This document shows positions 8,348 through 16,629 of a DNA stretch of 64,000 bases, piece after piece. The notes beneath the pieces are model-generated. The model had not been told where the DNA came from, did no database searches, and was given only the letters and a program-made list of their open reading frames with translations. The translations under genes were made by a program, and so were the position numbers. Numbering within the stretch: position 1 is the first letter of the stretch; every line of letters begins with the position of its first letter. Origin of the DNA: CAJXNP01 sp050305935 (GTDB lineage Bacteria; Bacteroidota; Bacteroidia; Cytophagales; Cyclobacteriaceae); NCBI GenBank assembly GCA_050305935.1, contig JBNLGG010000010.1, positions 30,993 through 94,992 of the forward strand, given 5' to 3'.

Positions 8348-10434
8348 ATGCCTGGCTCCATGGAATATTTGACCGGAATAGTGATCAGAAACTTGCTTCC
8401 TTTATTAGGTGTACTACTCACCACAATTTTTCCTCCGATCCTTTTGAGAGCCTTTACAACCAGGTACAAACCAAGACCACACCCATGCGATTTGTTACTA
8501 AAACGGGTATACGGGCTGAAAATATCTTTCAAATAGCAGTCGTCAATTCCTAGCCCATTATCTTTGATTAGTATTTTGGCATAATTCCTTGCACGGCAAA
8601 TATCGATAGATATTTCATGTTGATGCCCATCCCTTGAAAATATACAGGCATTTTCGATGACATTAGCAAATATTATATCCAAAAGAGCCGGGTTGGAATT
8701 AACCACCAAATCATGTTTGCATTCAATTTTGAACAAAACATCACTAAAATCCTTTTTAAAACTGTAAATCAATTTGGTCAATTGACCGTCAAGATTAACT
8801 GCCAATTGTGTGTTTTCTTTTTCCAATTCATAAGCCATTTGTAGTTTTTTAAGCATGTTATCCATCTCCAAGGCAGTCTTTTTAATCGCTCGATGGATTT
8901 CACCCAGCTCCTCGTCTACCGTAGTGGCATCAGCTATTTGAGTTAGCCCGACGATTGTTAAAATTGGTCTTCTTACGTCATGCGACGCTCTATAGAGATA
9001 TGTGTCTAGTTCATCGATGGTGTTTTTTAACCTTTCGGTCCTCACCTTCACCTTGTCTTCTAGCTGTAGATTCAGTTCATTCAGCTTTTTATAATTCCGT
9101 CTTATGGTAAAAAGTAGCGCGACTAGCAGGACAAATACCAAGATCAATGCCACTAACAACACCCGACTCATCCGCAGCTCCCGTTCCCGGTGATCATTTT
9201 CAGCCTTCAATAGCTCTATGTCTGCCAGTTGTTTTTCAAATTGCCGTTGGTCTTGAATTTGTCGCATTTGCGCACCCACTTGTGTGCCCTTAATGGAATC
9301 GCGCAAAAGAATGTGTTTTTTGTAGCTGGAATACGCACTTCCTGTGTCGTTCATCAACTCATGCCAATGGGAAATATTTTTATAGTACAACTTTAAAGCG
9401 GGCAGTCTACCGGTTGGTTTCAGGTAATACAAGGCGCTGTCATAATATTGTTTAGCCAAACTAAGATTATCGGACTGTACACATAAATCGCCAATAATAA
9501 TATATGCACTACCGGCAGAGTAGAATTCACGATACTTTAGACTAAGCCTGATATCGTATTCAAGCTTCTGAATTGCCTCATCAAAACGACCCCTTGCTTT
9601 TGATATCATAGCTGAGTTTCCCGACAAAAGCCCCTGCCAAAACTCACTTTCAAGCTGAACAGCCAGGTCATATGACCTGTCATAAAAATATTCGGCACTA
9701 TCTAAGTCGTTAATACTAAAGTAGCATAGCCCCAGGGTATTATAAACATTCATTAAGGTAGACGAGTCCTCCGCGGTCAATGGCAGGTTGTTTTCTATCA
9801 GATTGACTACCCGATGCCCATTATCCAAAGCCAGAGAATAGTTACCAACATTGCATTGTAAGTTAGCTATGTCTAGATAGATCGATGATGCACTCCGCGA
9901 CAGTCCCAATCGAAGATATATATCGGCTGCTGAATAGACATCTTCTGCTGCGAGGTACTGTTTATAGTTGTTCCGGTGAATAACACTACGCAGTGCCAAA
10001 AACTCCGCTCGTTCAAATAGCAAAGGAAACCCTTCCGTTTTTTTCAGTGACTCCCCAATGACACCCAGAGCTTCTACATCCTTCTTGTTATGAAAAAAAG
10101 CCCTGGCCTTTCCATAATTATACCATACTTCTGTCTCGATACCACTGACAGTATCAATATCGATTAACCGTTTTGCACACTCTTGGACAGAATCAACCGG
10201 AAGCCCTTTGCATGCATCCAATGCTTCTACATACTTTTTAAAAATAGCGATCTTAGATAATCGGTTGTCATCTGAATCCTGCTTCTCAGAACAAGCTATA
10301 CCAAAAATGGCGATTAGTATTAAAAATAATATGTATGATGACCTAAGCAAATTTGAAATCTGAATTTGGGTTATTACAATATCGACCAATAAACCTGATT
10401 TTATAATTGCTATCAAACAACAACTCCCTACCAC
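8326..10434 (-). CDS. Lipoprotein-like TPR sensor histidine kinase (orphan)
   Basis: 702 residues from ATG 10434. An in-frame TTG at 10350 would give a much more typical lipoprotein start, with about 20 residues before the Cys of FGIACSEK (Cys48 in the long form). TPR-like helical repeats fill about 60-390, a coiled coil at about 395-420 precedes one membrane helix at about 423-444, and a second coiled coil follows. The HisKA box YRASHDVRRP has the phospho-accepting His at about 485. The HATPase domain has an N-box (NVIENACIFS), G1 (DNGLGID) and G2 (GCGLGLYLV). No response regulator is next to it and it is not a hybrid HTCS. It overlaps the end of GH20 by 22 bp and is divergent from GH92, whose operator lies about 145 bp from its ATG. 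It may report envelope or sugar state; the signal is unknown. Confidence 0.9.
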   Translation of the reverse strand: MVGSCCLIAIIKSGLLVDIVITQIQISNLLRSSYILFLILIAIFGIACSEKQDSDDNRLSKIAIFKKYVEALDACKGLPVDSVQECAKRLIDIDTVSGIETEVWYNYGKARAFFHNKKDVEALGVIGESLKKTEGFPLLFERAEFLALRSVIHRNNYKQYLAAEDVYSAADIYLRLGLSRSASSIYLDIANLQCNVGNYSLALDNGHRVVNLIENNLPLTAEDSSTLMNVYNTLGLCYFSINDLDSAEYFYDRSYDLAVQLESEFWQGLLSGNSAMISKARGRFDEAIQKLEYDIRLSLKYREFYSAGSAYIIIGDLCVQSDNLSLAKQYYDSALYYLKPTGRLPALKLYYKNISHWHELMNDTGSAYSSYKKHILLRDSIKGTQVGAQMRQIQDQRQFEKQLADIELLKAENDHRERELRMSRVLLVALILVFVLLVALLFTIRRNYKKLNELNLQLEDKVKVRTERLKNTIDELDTYLYRASHDVRRPILTIVGLTQIADATTVDEELGEIHRAIKKTALEMDNMLKKLQMAYELEKENTQLAVNLDGQLTKLIYSFKKDFSDVLFKIECKHDLVVNSNPALLDIIFANVIENACIFSRDGHQHEISIDICRARNYAKILIKDNGLGIDDCYLKDIFSPYTRFSNKSHGCGLGLYLVVKALKRIGGKIVVSSTPNKGSKFLITIPVKYSMEPGIQNILSE

Positions 10435-10579
10435 AGCAAAGTATCAAACCAATAGCAATCACCGACAACAAGATTATACCTCGCTGTATTCAGATGTGAA
10501 AAAATCTTCTGAAAAAGTAACCCGCGGAGACTAGCTTCAAAATCATCCAACTCACACCACTTTCTGCCAAATTAAACAT

Positions 10580-10596
10580 ATGTGCACGCACACATT
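10580..10596. promoter_or_regulatory. Operator-like dyad over the GH92 promoter
   Basis: ATGTGCACGCACACATT matches the 5955 palindrome core except for two adjacent bases (CA for TG) and is centred on the CG at 10587-10588. The candidate -7 element starts 22-23 bp downstream, so the dyad covers the -33 region. It lies in the gap between the histidine kinase and GH92, so either gene could be controlled. Confidence 0.6.
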
Positions 10597-10609
10597 TTAC
10601 AAAAAAGCA

Positions 10610-10617
10610 TATATTTG
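10610..10617 (+). promoter_or_regulatory. Bacteroidota-type -7 element of the GH92 promoter
   Basis: TATATTTG is an exact match to TAnnTTTG. It lies 59 bp before the ATG at 10676 and just downstream of the operator dyad. Confidence 0.5.
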
Positions 10618-10675
10618 TTAATAAAAAAAATTATCTGACCAGTCATTTTTATTGGATGTATTAATAAACAAAATA

Positions 10676-12889
10676 ATGTACAAAAATCCCACCTTTGTGC
10701 TTGCTTCATGCTTAATCCTTGTAAGCTGCTACTCCCCCAAAAATGATTATCACGAACCTGTTAATCTCACTCAGTATGTAGACCCCTACATCGGTACCGA
10801 CTTCCACGGGCATGTCTTTCTTGGAGCCAATGTTCCATTCGGAGCCGTGCAACTAGGCCCGGTAAACATCACCCAGGGCTGGGACTGGTGTTCCGGGTAT
10901 CACTACTCAGACTCTACTTTGATAGGTTTTGCCCATACCCATCTCAGCGGAACAGGAATCGGAGACCTTGGCGACATTCTTTTTATGCCCGTTAGCGGCT
11001 CCATGCAAAAGGAAAGGGGCACACTTGAAAATCCAGGCTACATGGCTTTCTATACACACGAGAATGAAAAAATACGCCCTGGGTACTATTCAGTCGAATT
11101 AGAAAAATATGGCGTTACCGCGGAACTTACCAGTTCATCCCGCGTGGGCTTCCATCGATACAACTTTGCTGCAGGGGAGGAAGCTCATATCATCATCGAC
11201 CTGGACCGGGGAATTGGATGGGACACCCCAATGGAGACTCACCTGGAATGGCTCAACGACAGTCTCGTTGTAGGGTATCGCTTTTCTAAAGGATGGGCGA
11301 ACGACCAAAGGATTTTCTTCGCAGCCGTATTTTCGTCTCCCTTAAACAATTTCAGCATTTTTGAAAATGATTCGGCGTTTGGTGGCAAAATGAAAACAGG
11401 AAAAAATTTGGTAGGGGTAGCAAGTTTTGGGAAGGAAAAAGTAGTTCTTTCCAAAGTAGGCATATCGCCGGTGAGTATAAAAAATGCGCTTGATAATATT
11501 GCTTCGGAAATTCCACACTGGGATTTTGACCGGGTAGCCCGTGAAGCAGACACCGCCTGGAACAGAGAGCTGAACAAGGTGAAAATTGAGGCGACGAACG
11601 ACAGCGACATGAGGATATTTTACACCAGTTTGTACCACACAATGATAGCACCATCTGTGTTCAACGACTACAATGGCGAGTACAGAGGAACAGACAAAAA
11701 GGTTTATCGCGATACGACCTTTACTAATATGACCACCTTTTCTCTTTGGGATACCTACAGGGCAGCTCATCCTCTATTTACATTAACACAACAGGATAGA
11801 GTAAATGACATGATCAACTCTATGCTGCATATTTACGAGCAACAGGGCAAACTTCCCGTATGGCACCTGATGGGTAACGAAACCAATACGATGGTGGGCT
11901 ACAGTGCGGTGCCGGTGATTGTAGACGCTTACCTCAAAAAGTTTGATGGCTTTGATGCCGAGTTGGCGTATGAAGCCGTAAAAAGCACCGCGATGTTAGA
12001 GGAACGGGGGATTAATTTTGTCAAAGGAAGAGGATATATCCCGGCTGATAGTACGGTAGAATCTGTGGCAATGGGACTCGAATATGCGATCAGTGACTGG
12101 TGCGCAGGCCAAATGGCGCAAGAAATGGGCAGGAAAGATGATTACGAGTATTTTAGTGAGCGTGGCCAAAATTACCGGAATTATTTTGACCGGGAATCCG
12201 GGTTTATGAGAGGACGGGTCTCAGACACTTCATGGAGAACACCTTTTAGTCCTTTCGTGTCCCGACATCGTGACGACGATTTCTGTGAAGGGAATGCCTG
12301 GCAATATACCTGGCTGGTACCACAAGATGTCGAAGGATTGATAGAACTTCTAGGGGGAAAAGTTGCTTTTGCTGCCAAACTCGATTCCCTTTTTGAAATC
12401 CGTGGAGACATGGGAGCATCTGCGTCGAATGATATTACAGGTTTAATAGGGCAATATGCGCATGGCAATGAACCCAGCCATCACATCACCTATCTCTACG
12501 CATACGCCGGGCAGCCCTGGAAGACAGCAGAAAAAGTAAGATATATCATGGACAGCCTTTATACCGACAAGCCAGATGGTCTTTGTGGTAATGAAGACGT
12601 GGGTCAAATGTCGGCATGGTACGTATTTTCCGCCCTGGGTTTTTATCCGGTAAATCCTGCCAATGGTGTATATGTATTCGGTAGTCCTAAAATTAAATCA
12701 GCCAGGCTACAATTCGACAATGGTAAGGTGTTTTCCATTGAAGTGAAAAATCAGGGGGCGAAAAACATTTACATTCAAGAAGTCAAATTGAATGGGGTGC
12801 CCCACCAAAGGTTTTTCACCACTCATGACGAGATCATTAAGGGAGGAACACTGGAGATAACTATGGGGACACAACCTCCTCTAAATTAG
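10676..12889 (+). CDS. Lipoprotein GH92 alpha-mannosidase
   Basis: I place the start at ATG 10676 rather than the upstream in-frame TTG at 10652, because ATG gives a normal lipoprotein signal: hydrophobic run, then LVSC with the lipid Cys at residue 18. The 737 residues fit GH92. An N-terminal beta-sandwich begins YVDPYIGTDFHGHVFLGANV, and an (alpha/alpha)6 catalytic domain follows. Conserved GH92 blocks are TTFSLWDTYRAAHPL, GNEPSHHITYLYAYAGQPW (acid Glu in GNEPSHH) and GNEDVGQMSAWYVFSALGFY (acidic base residues). GH92 enzymes are calcium-dependent inverting exo-alpha-mannosidases; the linkage is not readable here. The operator dyad and -7 box lie 60-95 bp upstream. Together with GH20 it suggests trimming of N-glycans or similar mannose-containing chains. 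Confidence 0.95.
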   Translation: MYKNPTFVLASCLILVSCYSPKNDYHEPVNLTQYVDPYIGTDFHGHVFLGANVPFGAVQLGPVNITQGWDWCSGYHYSDSTLIGFAHTHLSGTGIGDLGDILFMPVSGSMQKERGTLENPGYMAFYTHENEKIRPGYYSVELEKYGVTAELTSSSRVGFHRYNFAAGEEAHIIIDLDRGIGWDTPMETHLEWLNDSLVVGYRFSKGWANDQRIFFAAVFSSPLNNFSIFENDSAFGGKMKTGKNLVGVASFGKEKVVLSKVGISPVSIKNALDNIASEIPHWDFDRVAREADTAWNRELNKVKIEATNDSDMRIFYTSLYHTMIAPSVFNDYNGEYRGTDKKVYRDTTFTNMTTFSLWDTYRAAHPLFTLTQQDRVNDMINSMLHIYEQQGKLPVWHLMGNETNTMVGYSAVPVIVDAYLKKFDGFDAELAYEAVKSTAMLEERGINFVKGRGYIPADSTVESVAMGLEYAISDWCAGQMAQEMGRKDDYEYFSERGQNYRNYFDRESGFMRGRVSDTSWRTPFSPFVSRHRDDDFCEGNAWQYTWLVPQDVEGLIELLGGKVAFAAKLDSLFEIRGDMGASASNDITGLIGQYAHGNEPSHHITYLYAYAGQPWKTAEKVRYIMDSLYTDKPDGLCGNEDVGQMSAWYVFSALGFYPVNPANGVYVFGSPKIKSARLQFDNGKVFSIEVKNQGAKNIYIQEVKLNGVPHQRFFTTHDEIIKGGTLEITMGTQPPLN

Positions 12890-13018
12890 GTGACTGGAAT
12901 CGTCGTTTAACCCTGGGGCAATATGAACCATTTAACCTGTCCGGCTTTTTGTATAGTTCCTCCAAGAGTTTTGACGTATTCAGCACGAACCACCAGAACC
13001 TATCTGTGGTTTTAAAAT

Positions 13019-13050
13019 AAAAGTAGCCCATGACCAATTGGGCTACTTTT
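13019..13050. terminator. Strong bidirectional terminator between GH92 and the PF03640-type gene
   Basis: AAAAGTAGCCCA (13019-13030) and TGGGCTACTTTT (13039-13050) form a perfect 12-bp stem around an 8-nt loop. A-rich and T-rich ends allow termination on both strands. It lies between convergent genes. Confidence 0.85.
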
Positions 13051-13073
13051 AAAAATCAAACTCGAATTAAAAA

Positions 13074-13916
13074 TTATTGTGCTGCTTCCGTATCGTTATT
13101 GACGATCGGCCAAACTCCAGGCGTGGGAACACTTACCCCTTTGTTTTGTCCACGTGCCGCATCTCCGCCAAAATAATACAATGGCCAGCCCTTGAAGGTC
13201 AATTGGCTTTGGCCATGCACATCGATGGTGGCAAAGTCACTGGCGCTGATGCCTGTGGGAAGCGTACCAATCGTTGTGTGGAAAATAGGCCACGAACCAT
13301 TGTTGCTGAAATCTGCTGCCGTATAGTTGTTTTGATTGTGGGTGTCATTGATGAAGGCATACAGCGTCCTTCCCTCGGCATCAACAAAATACTGTGTTTC
13401 CGCATCTCCCTCGGTATAATCGCTTTTATAGTTTTTACCGTCATTTCCCACGAGCTGGGCATTGGCAAACATGATGGAATAATCAGGTTTGGCCAGGTAC
13501 CAAACACCTCCCACGCCGTCGCCATTGGTAGCCCCGGCAGCGCCATCCGCCGCATAATAATAGAGAGGCCATCCCTTGTAGGTGGTCTGCATCTCTCCCC
13601 CACCGCGATCGATAGCTCCAAAATCACTGCTATTCAGACCGGTACCTACTTCGATATTCTCAGCATGAAATACCGGCCAGTTGCCAAGGCAACCTCCTTC
13701 GCAGGCGCTTTCACCGCTTGCATCTCGGGTGAAAAAATAAAGTGAAAAACCATTCGCATCCACCAGGATACCATTGGAAATTTCCACGTCCGGGCCATCG
13801 TTACCATCGGGTCCGGGATCTTCGCTTTCCTTACATCCCGACAATTGTAACATAACGGCGGCAGCCAAAATGAGCACCGCCATCAAAGAAACATTCTTTT
13901 TCATTAAATGGATCAT
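13074..13916 (-). CDS. Lipoprotein with PF03640-type secreted repeats
   Basis: 280 residues from ATG 13916; the ATG at 13904 (MKKNVSLMAV) is the more likely start. The signal ends in LQLSGC, with the lipid Cys at residue 28 of the long form. The mature part has two tandem copies of the secreted-repeat fold. Each has an L(Y/F)(Y/F/A)F module (LVDANGFSLYFFTRD; FVDAEGRTLYAFIND), a NW/SWPxF segment and a YKGWPLYYY or FKGWPLYYF module. These repeats match the family long annotated as secreted repeat of unknown function (COG4315). Function is unknown; such proteins are found at cell surfaces of many bacteria. It converges with GH92 behind a strong terminator and has no obvious partner. Confidence 0.85.
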   Translation of the reverse strand: MIHLMKKNVSLMAVLILAAAVMLQLSGCKESEDPGPDGNDGPDVEISNGILVDANGFSLYFFTRDASGESACEGGCLGNWPVFHAENIEVGTGLNSSDFGAIDRGGGEMQTTYKGWPLYYYAADGAAGATNGDGVGGVWYLAKPDYSIMFANAQLVGNDGKNYKSDYTEGDAETQYFVDAEGRTLYAFINDTHNQNNYTAADFSNNGSWPIFHTTIGTLPTGISASDFATIDVHGQSQLTFKGWPLYYFGGDAARGQNKGVSVPTPGVWPIVNNDTEAAQ

Positions 13917-14139
13917 AGTGTTTAGATTTTTAAAATTGCTTAAGAACTGAAATCAATAACAGTTTAATGACCCATACAATGAGACAGGGGAGATGGTTGC
14001 TTGAGGAAAAAAACAAATCTCAACCCTCGGGGACAACCGTGAAAAATTTTCGCAAAAAAGAGTTTAGATTAAATTGCAGTGACTAATAAAATATTCATGT
14101 AGTAAGGAGCATTGGCAAAACTAGCAAGATTATTAAAGT

Positions 14140-14442
14140 TTATTTGTTCTTTTGGAACTCTACCCACTCTCTTGCCACTTCTCTTTCATCGTCCTTTTTG
14201 TCTAAAGCAGCTATAATTTTTGAATCGGGCACACCGTTTTTTAAGGCCAGTAGAGACAATATATCGATTTGCTTTCGCATAAGAGAAATCTGCTTTTGCT
14301 GATTTTCCAGTATTGTATTTAGCTTAAAATACCAACAATAAAATTCTCTTAGGGCGAGAAAGACTAAAAATAAAATAATCGGGACTAGCAATACAATTGC
14401 AATTTCCCATGATCCAAGTACGCCAATTGCAAAAATGTTCAT
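14140..14442 (-). CDS. Small single-pass membrane protein with coiled-coil tail, unknown function
   Basis: 100 residues. The N-terminus carries one strong membrane helix (about 11-33, rich in I, L, V and F, ending LALREFY). A charged cytoplasmic-type tail with a likely short coiled coil follows (LENQQKQISLMRKQIDIL, about 45-62), then an acidic/basic segment ending EWVEFQKNK. I do not recognise a family. Similar short proteins near tRNA genes occur in Cytophagales, but nothing here suggests a job. It is separated from the tRNA-Arg by about 140 bp and a terminator hairpin. Confidence 0.6.
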   Translation of the reverse strand: MNIFAIGVLGSWEIAIVLLVPIILFLVFLALREFYCWYFKLNTILENQQKQISLMRKQIDILSLLALKNGVPDSKIIAALDKKDDEREVAREWVEFQKNK

Positions 14443-14539
14443 ATTGTTGAAGGGCTTAATAAAAAATCAAATTAGGTTGCGTTTTAGGAAATCTACAAAA
14501 AATTGAATTTCGATCCCAATTGTTCGTCGCCACTAAGAA

Positions 14540-14575
14540 AAAAAAGCCCTAACTATTAAATAATTAGAGCTTTTG
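14540..14575 (-). terminator. Terminator downstream of tRNA-Arg
   Basis: Read on the minus strand, AAAAGCTCTAATTATT pairs imperfectly with AATAGTTAGGGCTTTT, followed by a run of Ts. It starts about 10 bp beyond the 3' end of the tRNA and would end its transcript. Confidence 0.65.
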
Positions 14576-14585
14576 AGATAGCGTG

Positions 14586-14659
14586 TACGCCCGGAAGGAT
14601 TCGAACCCTCAACCCTCGGAGCCGAAATCCGATATTCTATCCAGTTGAACTACGGGCGC
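14586..14659 (-). tRNA. tRNA-Arg, anticodon TCG
   Basis: The reverse strand folds as a 74-nt cloverleaf. The acceptor is GCGCCCG with CGGGCGT (a G-U closes the first pair). The D arm contains AGTTCAACTGGATAG, and the anticodon stem TCGGA/TCCGA encloses loop TTTCGGC, so the anticodon is TCG (reads CGA and, if modified, other CGN). The T arm is GAGGG TTCGAAT CCTTC and the discriminator is A; CCA is not encoded. A GIY-YIG reading frame enters it from the 5' side and stops in the T-arm region. A damaged copy of the same tRNA lies 260 bp upstream (14913-14983). Confidence 0.93.
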
Positions 14660-14902
14660 ATCTTTTAGTATGATTTTCAGTCGCTCCCTGCCGGAGCCTG
14701 ATTTATAATATTTCTCTCTTTTGACAGCCTCTTCTCTTGTTTCATATACTTCAAAATATACCAGCTCAAAAGGAGCAAAAGCTTTGTTTGATCTGGTCTT
14801 CCCTGCATTATGTTCCTTCACTCGGTTGACCAAATCAAATGTATGTCCTACATACGTATAATCAAATTCTTTGCTTCGAATAACATATACATAGTACTTC
14901 AT
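14609..14902 (-). CDS. GIY-YIG endonuclease domain protein whose frame runs into tRNA-Arg
   Basis: 97 residues. The GIY-YIG core is complete: YYVYVIRS (residues 3-10), YTYVGHT (16-22), the catalytic-type Arg in DLVNRVKEHNAG (about 23-34), KAFAPFELVYFE and EAVKREKYYKSGSG. This is the small stand-alone form (about 80-100 residues, the UPF0213 type). Residues 1-81 are encoded upstream of the tRNA. The last 16 (APVVQLDRISDFGSEG) are a direct translation of the tRNA-Arg 5' two-thirds, with the stop in the tRNA itself. The start is 10 bp after a damaged tRNA-Arg copy. Family members cut DNA, but the roles of the small ones are largely unknown. Whether the tRNA-coded tail is part of a real protein is uncertain; the nuclease domain looks intact. 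Confidence 0.75.
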   Translation of the reverse strand: MKYYVYVIRSKEFDYTYVGHTFDLVNRVKEHNAGKTRSNKAFAPFELVYFEVYETREEAVKREKYYKSGSGRERLKIILKDAPVVQLDRISDFGSEG

Positions 14903-14912
14903 ATCTTATCCG

Positions 14913-14983
14913 TACGCCTCGGAGCCGAAATCCGATATTCCCTGCCTCGTCGGCAGGCGGGTATCCAGTTGAACTACGGGCGC
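14913..14983 (-). pseudogene. Broken tRNA-Arg copy with a 21-bp palindromic insert and lost T arm
   Basis: Bases 14962-14983 and 14918-14940 match the intact tRNA-Arg 5' part and anticodon arm base for base. Between them, 14941-14961 is an extra 21-bp piece containing the palindrome CCTGCC-TCGTC-GGCAGG, set into the D arm. After the anticodon arm the T arm is missing and only GGCGTA of the acceptor 3' strand remains. It cannot fold as a tRNA. It lies 10 bp before the GIY-YIG start codon. Confidence 0.85.
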
Positions 14984-15156
14984 GTAAAAATTGTGAGATT
15001 TAGTGATTGATGAATTTGTGATTGAACCACCCAACAATGGCACCCCTTAATAACTCAACAACCATTAACCCAATAACTAATATTGGGTGGCAAAAATAGT
15101 GTTTTTCGGATAATTGAAAAAGAAATGATTCAAAACTCAATGGAGTTTTATTAAAA

Positions 15157-15180
15157 AAGCCCGATCAGTCGACCGGGCTT
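15157..15180 (-). terminator. Terminator downstream of sucC
   Basis: Read on the minus strand, AAGCCCG pairs with CGGGCTT around a 10-nt loop, followed by a T-run (TTTTTTAA). It lies 21 bp after the sucC stop codon. Confidence 0.8.
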
Positions 15181-15201
15181 CCCTTTCGTTTTATATTTTT
15201 C

Positions 15202-16413
15202 CTATGCAAGCGCCTCTTTCACACGATCAGCAGCATCTTTTAATACCACTGCGCCCACTACTTTAAGGCCGCTTTCATCGATGATTTTCTTTCCTTCTTC
15301 CGCATTGGTACCCTGAAGTCGCACGATGATGGGTATGCCAATATTTCCAATATTCTTATAGGCTTCCACCACTCCTTGTGCCACGCGGTCACATCTTACA
15401 ATCCCGCCAAAAACGTTGATCAGAATTGCCTTTACATTTGGGTCTTTTAAGATGATCCTGAAACCTGCCTCCACCGTCTTGGCATTGGCCGACCCTCCTA
15501 CGTCGAGGAAGTTGGCAGGTTCACCTCCTGACAACTTGATGATATCCATGGTAGCCATCGCTAGTCCTGCGCCATTTACCATACAGCCTACATTGCCATC
15601 TAGTTTTACATAGTTCAGACCTGATTCACCAGCTTCTACTTCCAAAGGATCTTCCTCTGTGATGTCCCTCAGTTCTGCCAGGTCATGGTGCCTGAAGAGT
15701 GCGTTGTCGTCCAGGTTAACCTTAGCGTCTACTGCCAATATTTTATCGTCAGAAGTCTTTAATACAGGATTGATTTCAAACATGCTTGAGTCTGTCTCTT
15801 CGTAGGCTTTGTAAAGAGCGGTGATGAATTTCACCATTTCCTTAAAGGCCTTTCCTTCCAATCCCAGTTTAAAAGCTATCTTTCTTGCCTGAAAAGACAA
15901 TAGACCCAACTGGGGATCAACCCATTCTTTCACTATCTTTTCGGGCGTTTTTTCAGCTACTTCTTCTATGTCCATTCCACCTTCGGTAGATGCCATGATC
16001 ACATTGCAGCCTTTGGCGCGGTCCAATAAAATGCTCAGGTAGTATTCCTTTGGCTCAGAGTCGCCAGGATAGTATACGTCCTGGGCAATCAATACTTTGT
16101 GGACTTTTTTGCCAGCTTCACCCGTTTGGATGGTAACAAGTGTTCCACCTAATATTTTATCAGCTTTATCAGAAACTTCGTCCAGTGATTTTGCAAGGAC
16201 AACACCGTTTGACCCGGTCTCCTTTATTTTTCCTTTTCCTCTGCCACCTGCGTGAATTTGTGCCTTAACTACATACCAGGATGTCCCTGTCTCTTCGTTT
16301 AGTTTTTTTGCCGCTTCCAGTGCTTTGGAGGGTGTATCGGCCACAATGCCTTCCTGAATTTGAACACCGTATTTTTTTAATACTTTTTTAGCCTGATATT
16401 CGTGAATATTCAT
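15202..16413 (-). CDS. sucC: Succinyl-CoA synthetase (ADP/GDP-forming) beta subunit
   Basis: 403 residues, normal for SucC. It begins MNIHEYQAKKVLKKYGV, the family signature. An ATP-grasp domain follows (WYVVKAQIHAGGRGKGKI), then MFEINPVL. The C-terminal CoA-ligase domain carries GCMVNGAGLAMATMD, ANFLDVGGSA and INVFGGIVRCD. It makes succinate and ATP/GTP from succinyl-CoA in the TCA cycle, with the SucD alpha subunit, which is not in this window. It is a single-gene unit with a terminator directly downstream and is divergent from the LolD-like gene at 16630. Confidence 0.97.
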   Translation of the reverse strand: MNIHEYQAKKVLKKYGVQIQEGIVADTPSKALEAAKKLNEETGTSWYVVKAQIHAGGRGKGKIKETGSNGVVLAKSLDEVSDKADKILGGTLVTIQTGEAGKKVHKVLIAQDVYYPGDSEPKEYYLSILLDRAKGCNVIMASTEGGMDIEEVAEKTPEKIVKEWVDPQLGLLSFQARKIAFKLGLEGKAFKEMVKFITALYKAYEETDSSMFEINPVLKTSDDKILAVDAKVNLDDNALFRHHDLAELRDITEEDPLEVEAGESGLNYVKLDGNVGCMVNGAGLAMATMDIIKLSGGEPANFLDVGGSANAKTVEAGFRIILKDPNVKAILINVFGGIVRCDRVAQGVVEAYKNIGNIGIPIIVRLQGTNAEEGKKIIDESGLKVVGAVVLKDAADRVKEALA

Positions 16414-16629
16414 TTGAAATGACTTTTATTTTGTTAAAGCAGCATTTATTCATTACCATGCAATAACCGATGAATAAGCCGCTGCGCGTTTCCAGAATTT
16501 TGGCGAAAGTAGTTGATTTATCATTTATTAACAAGCTAGCCATTCCCAGAGTATAGTAAAAACACTTTAATGAATAATTTTTGCGAAAAGATGCATAAAT
16601 GAATATGTTTGATGTGATCAATTTTCAAT

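Noticed and set aside
10652..10675. TTG start of GH92
   Set aside because: It adds residues before a normal lipoprotein signal that starts at ATG 10676.
11239..11770. Several minus-strand frames inside GH92
   Set aside because: Codon content matches GH92 on the plus strand; they are shadows.
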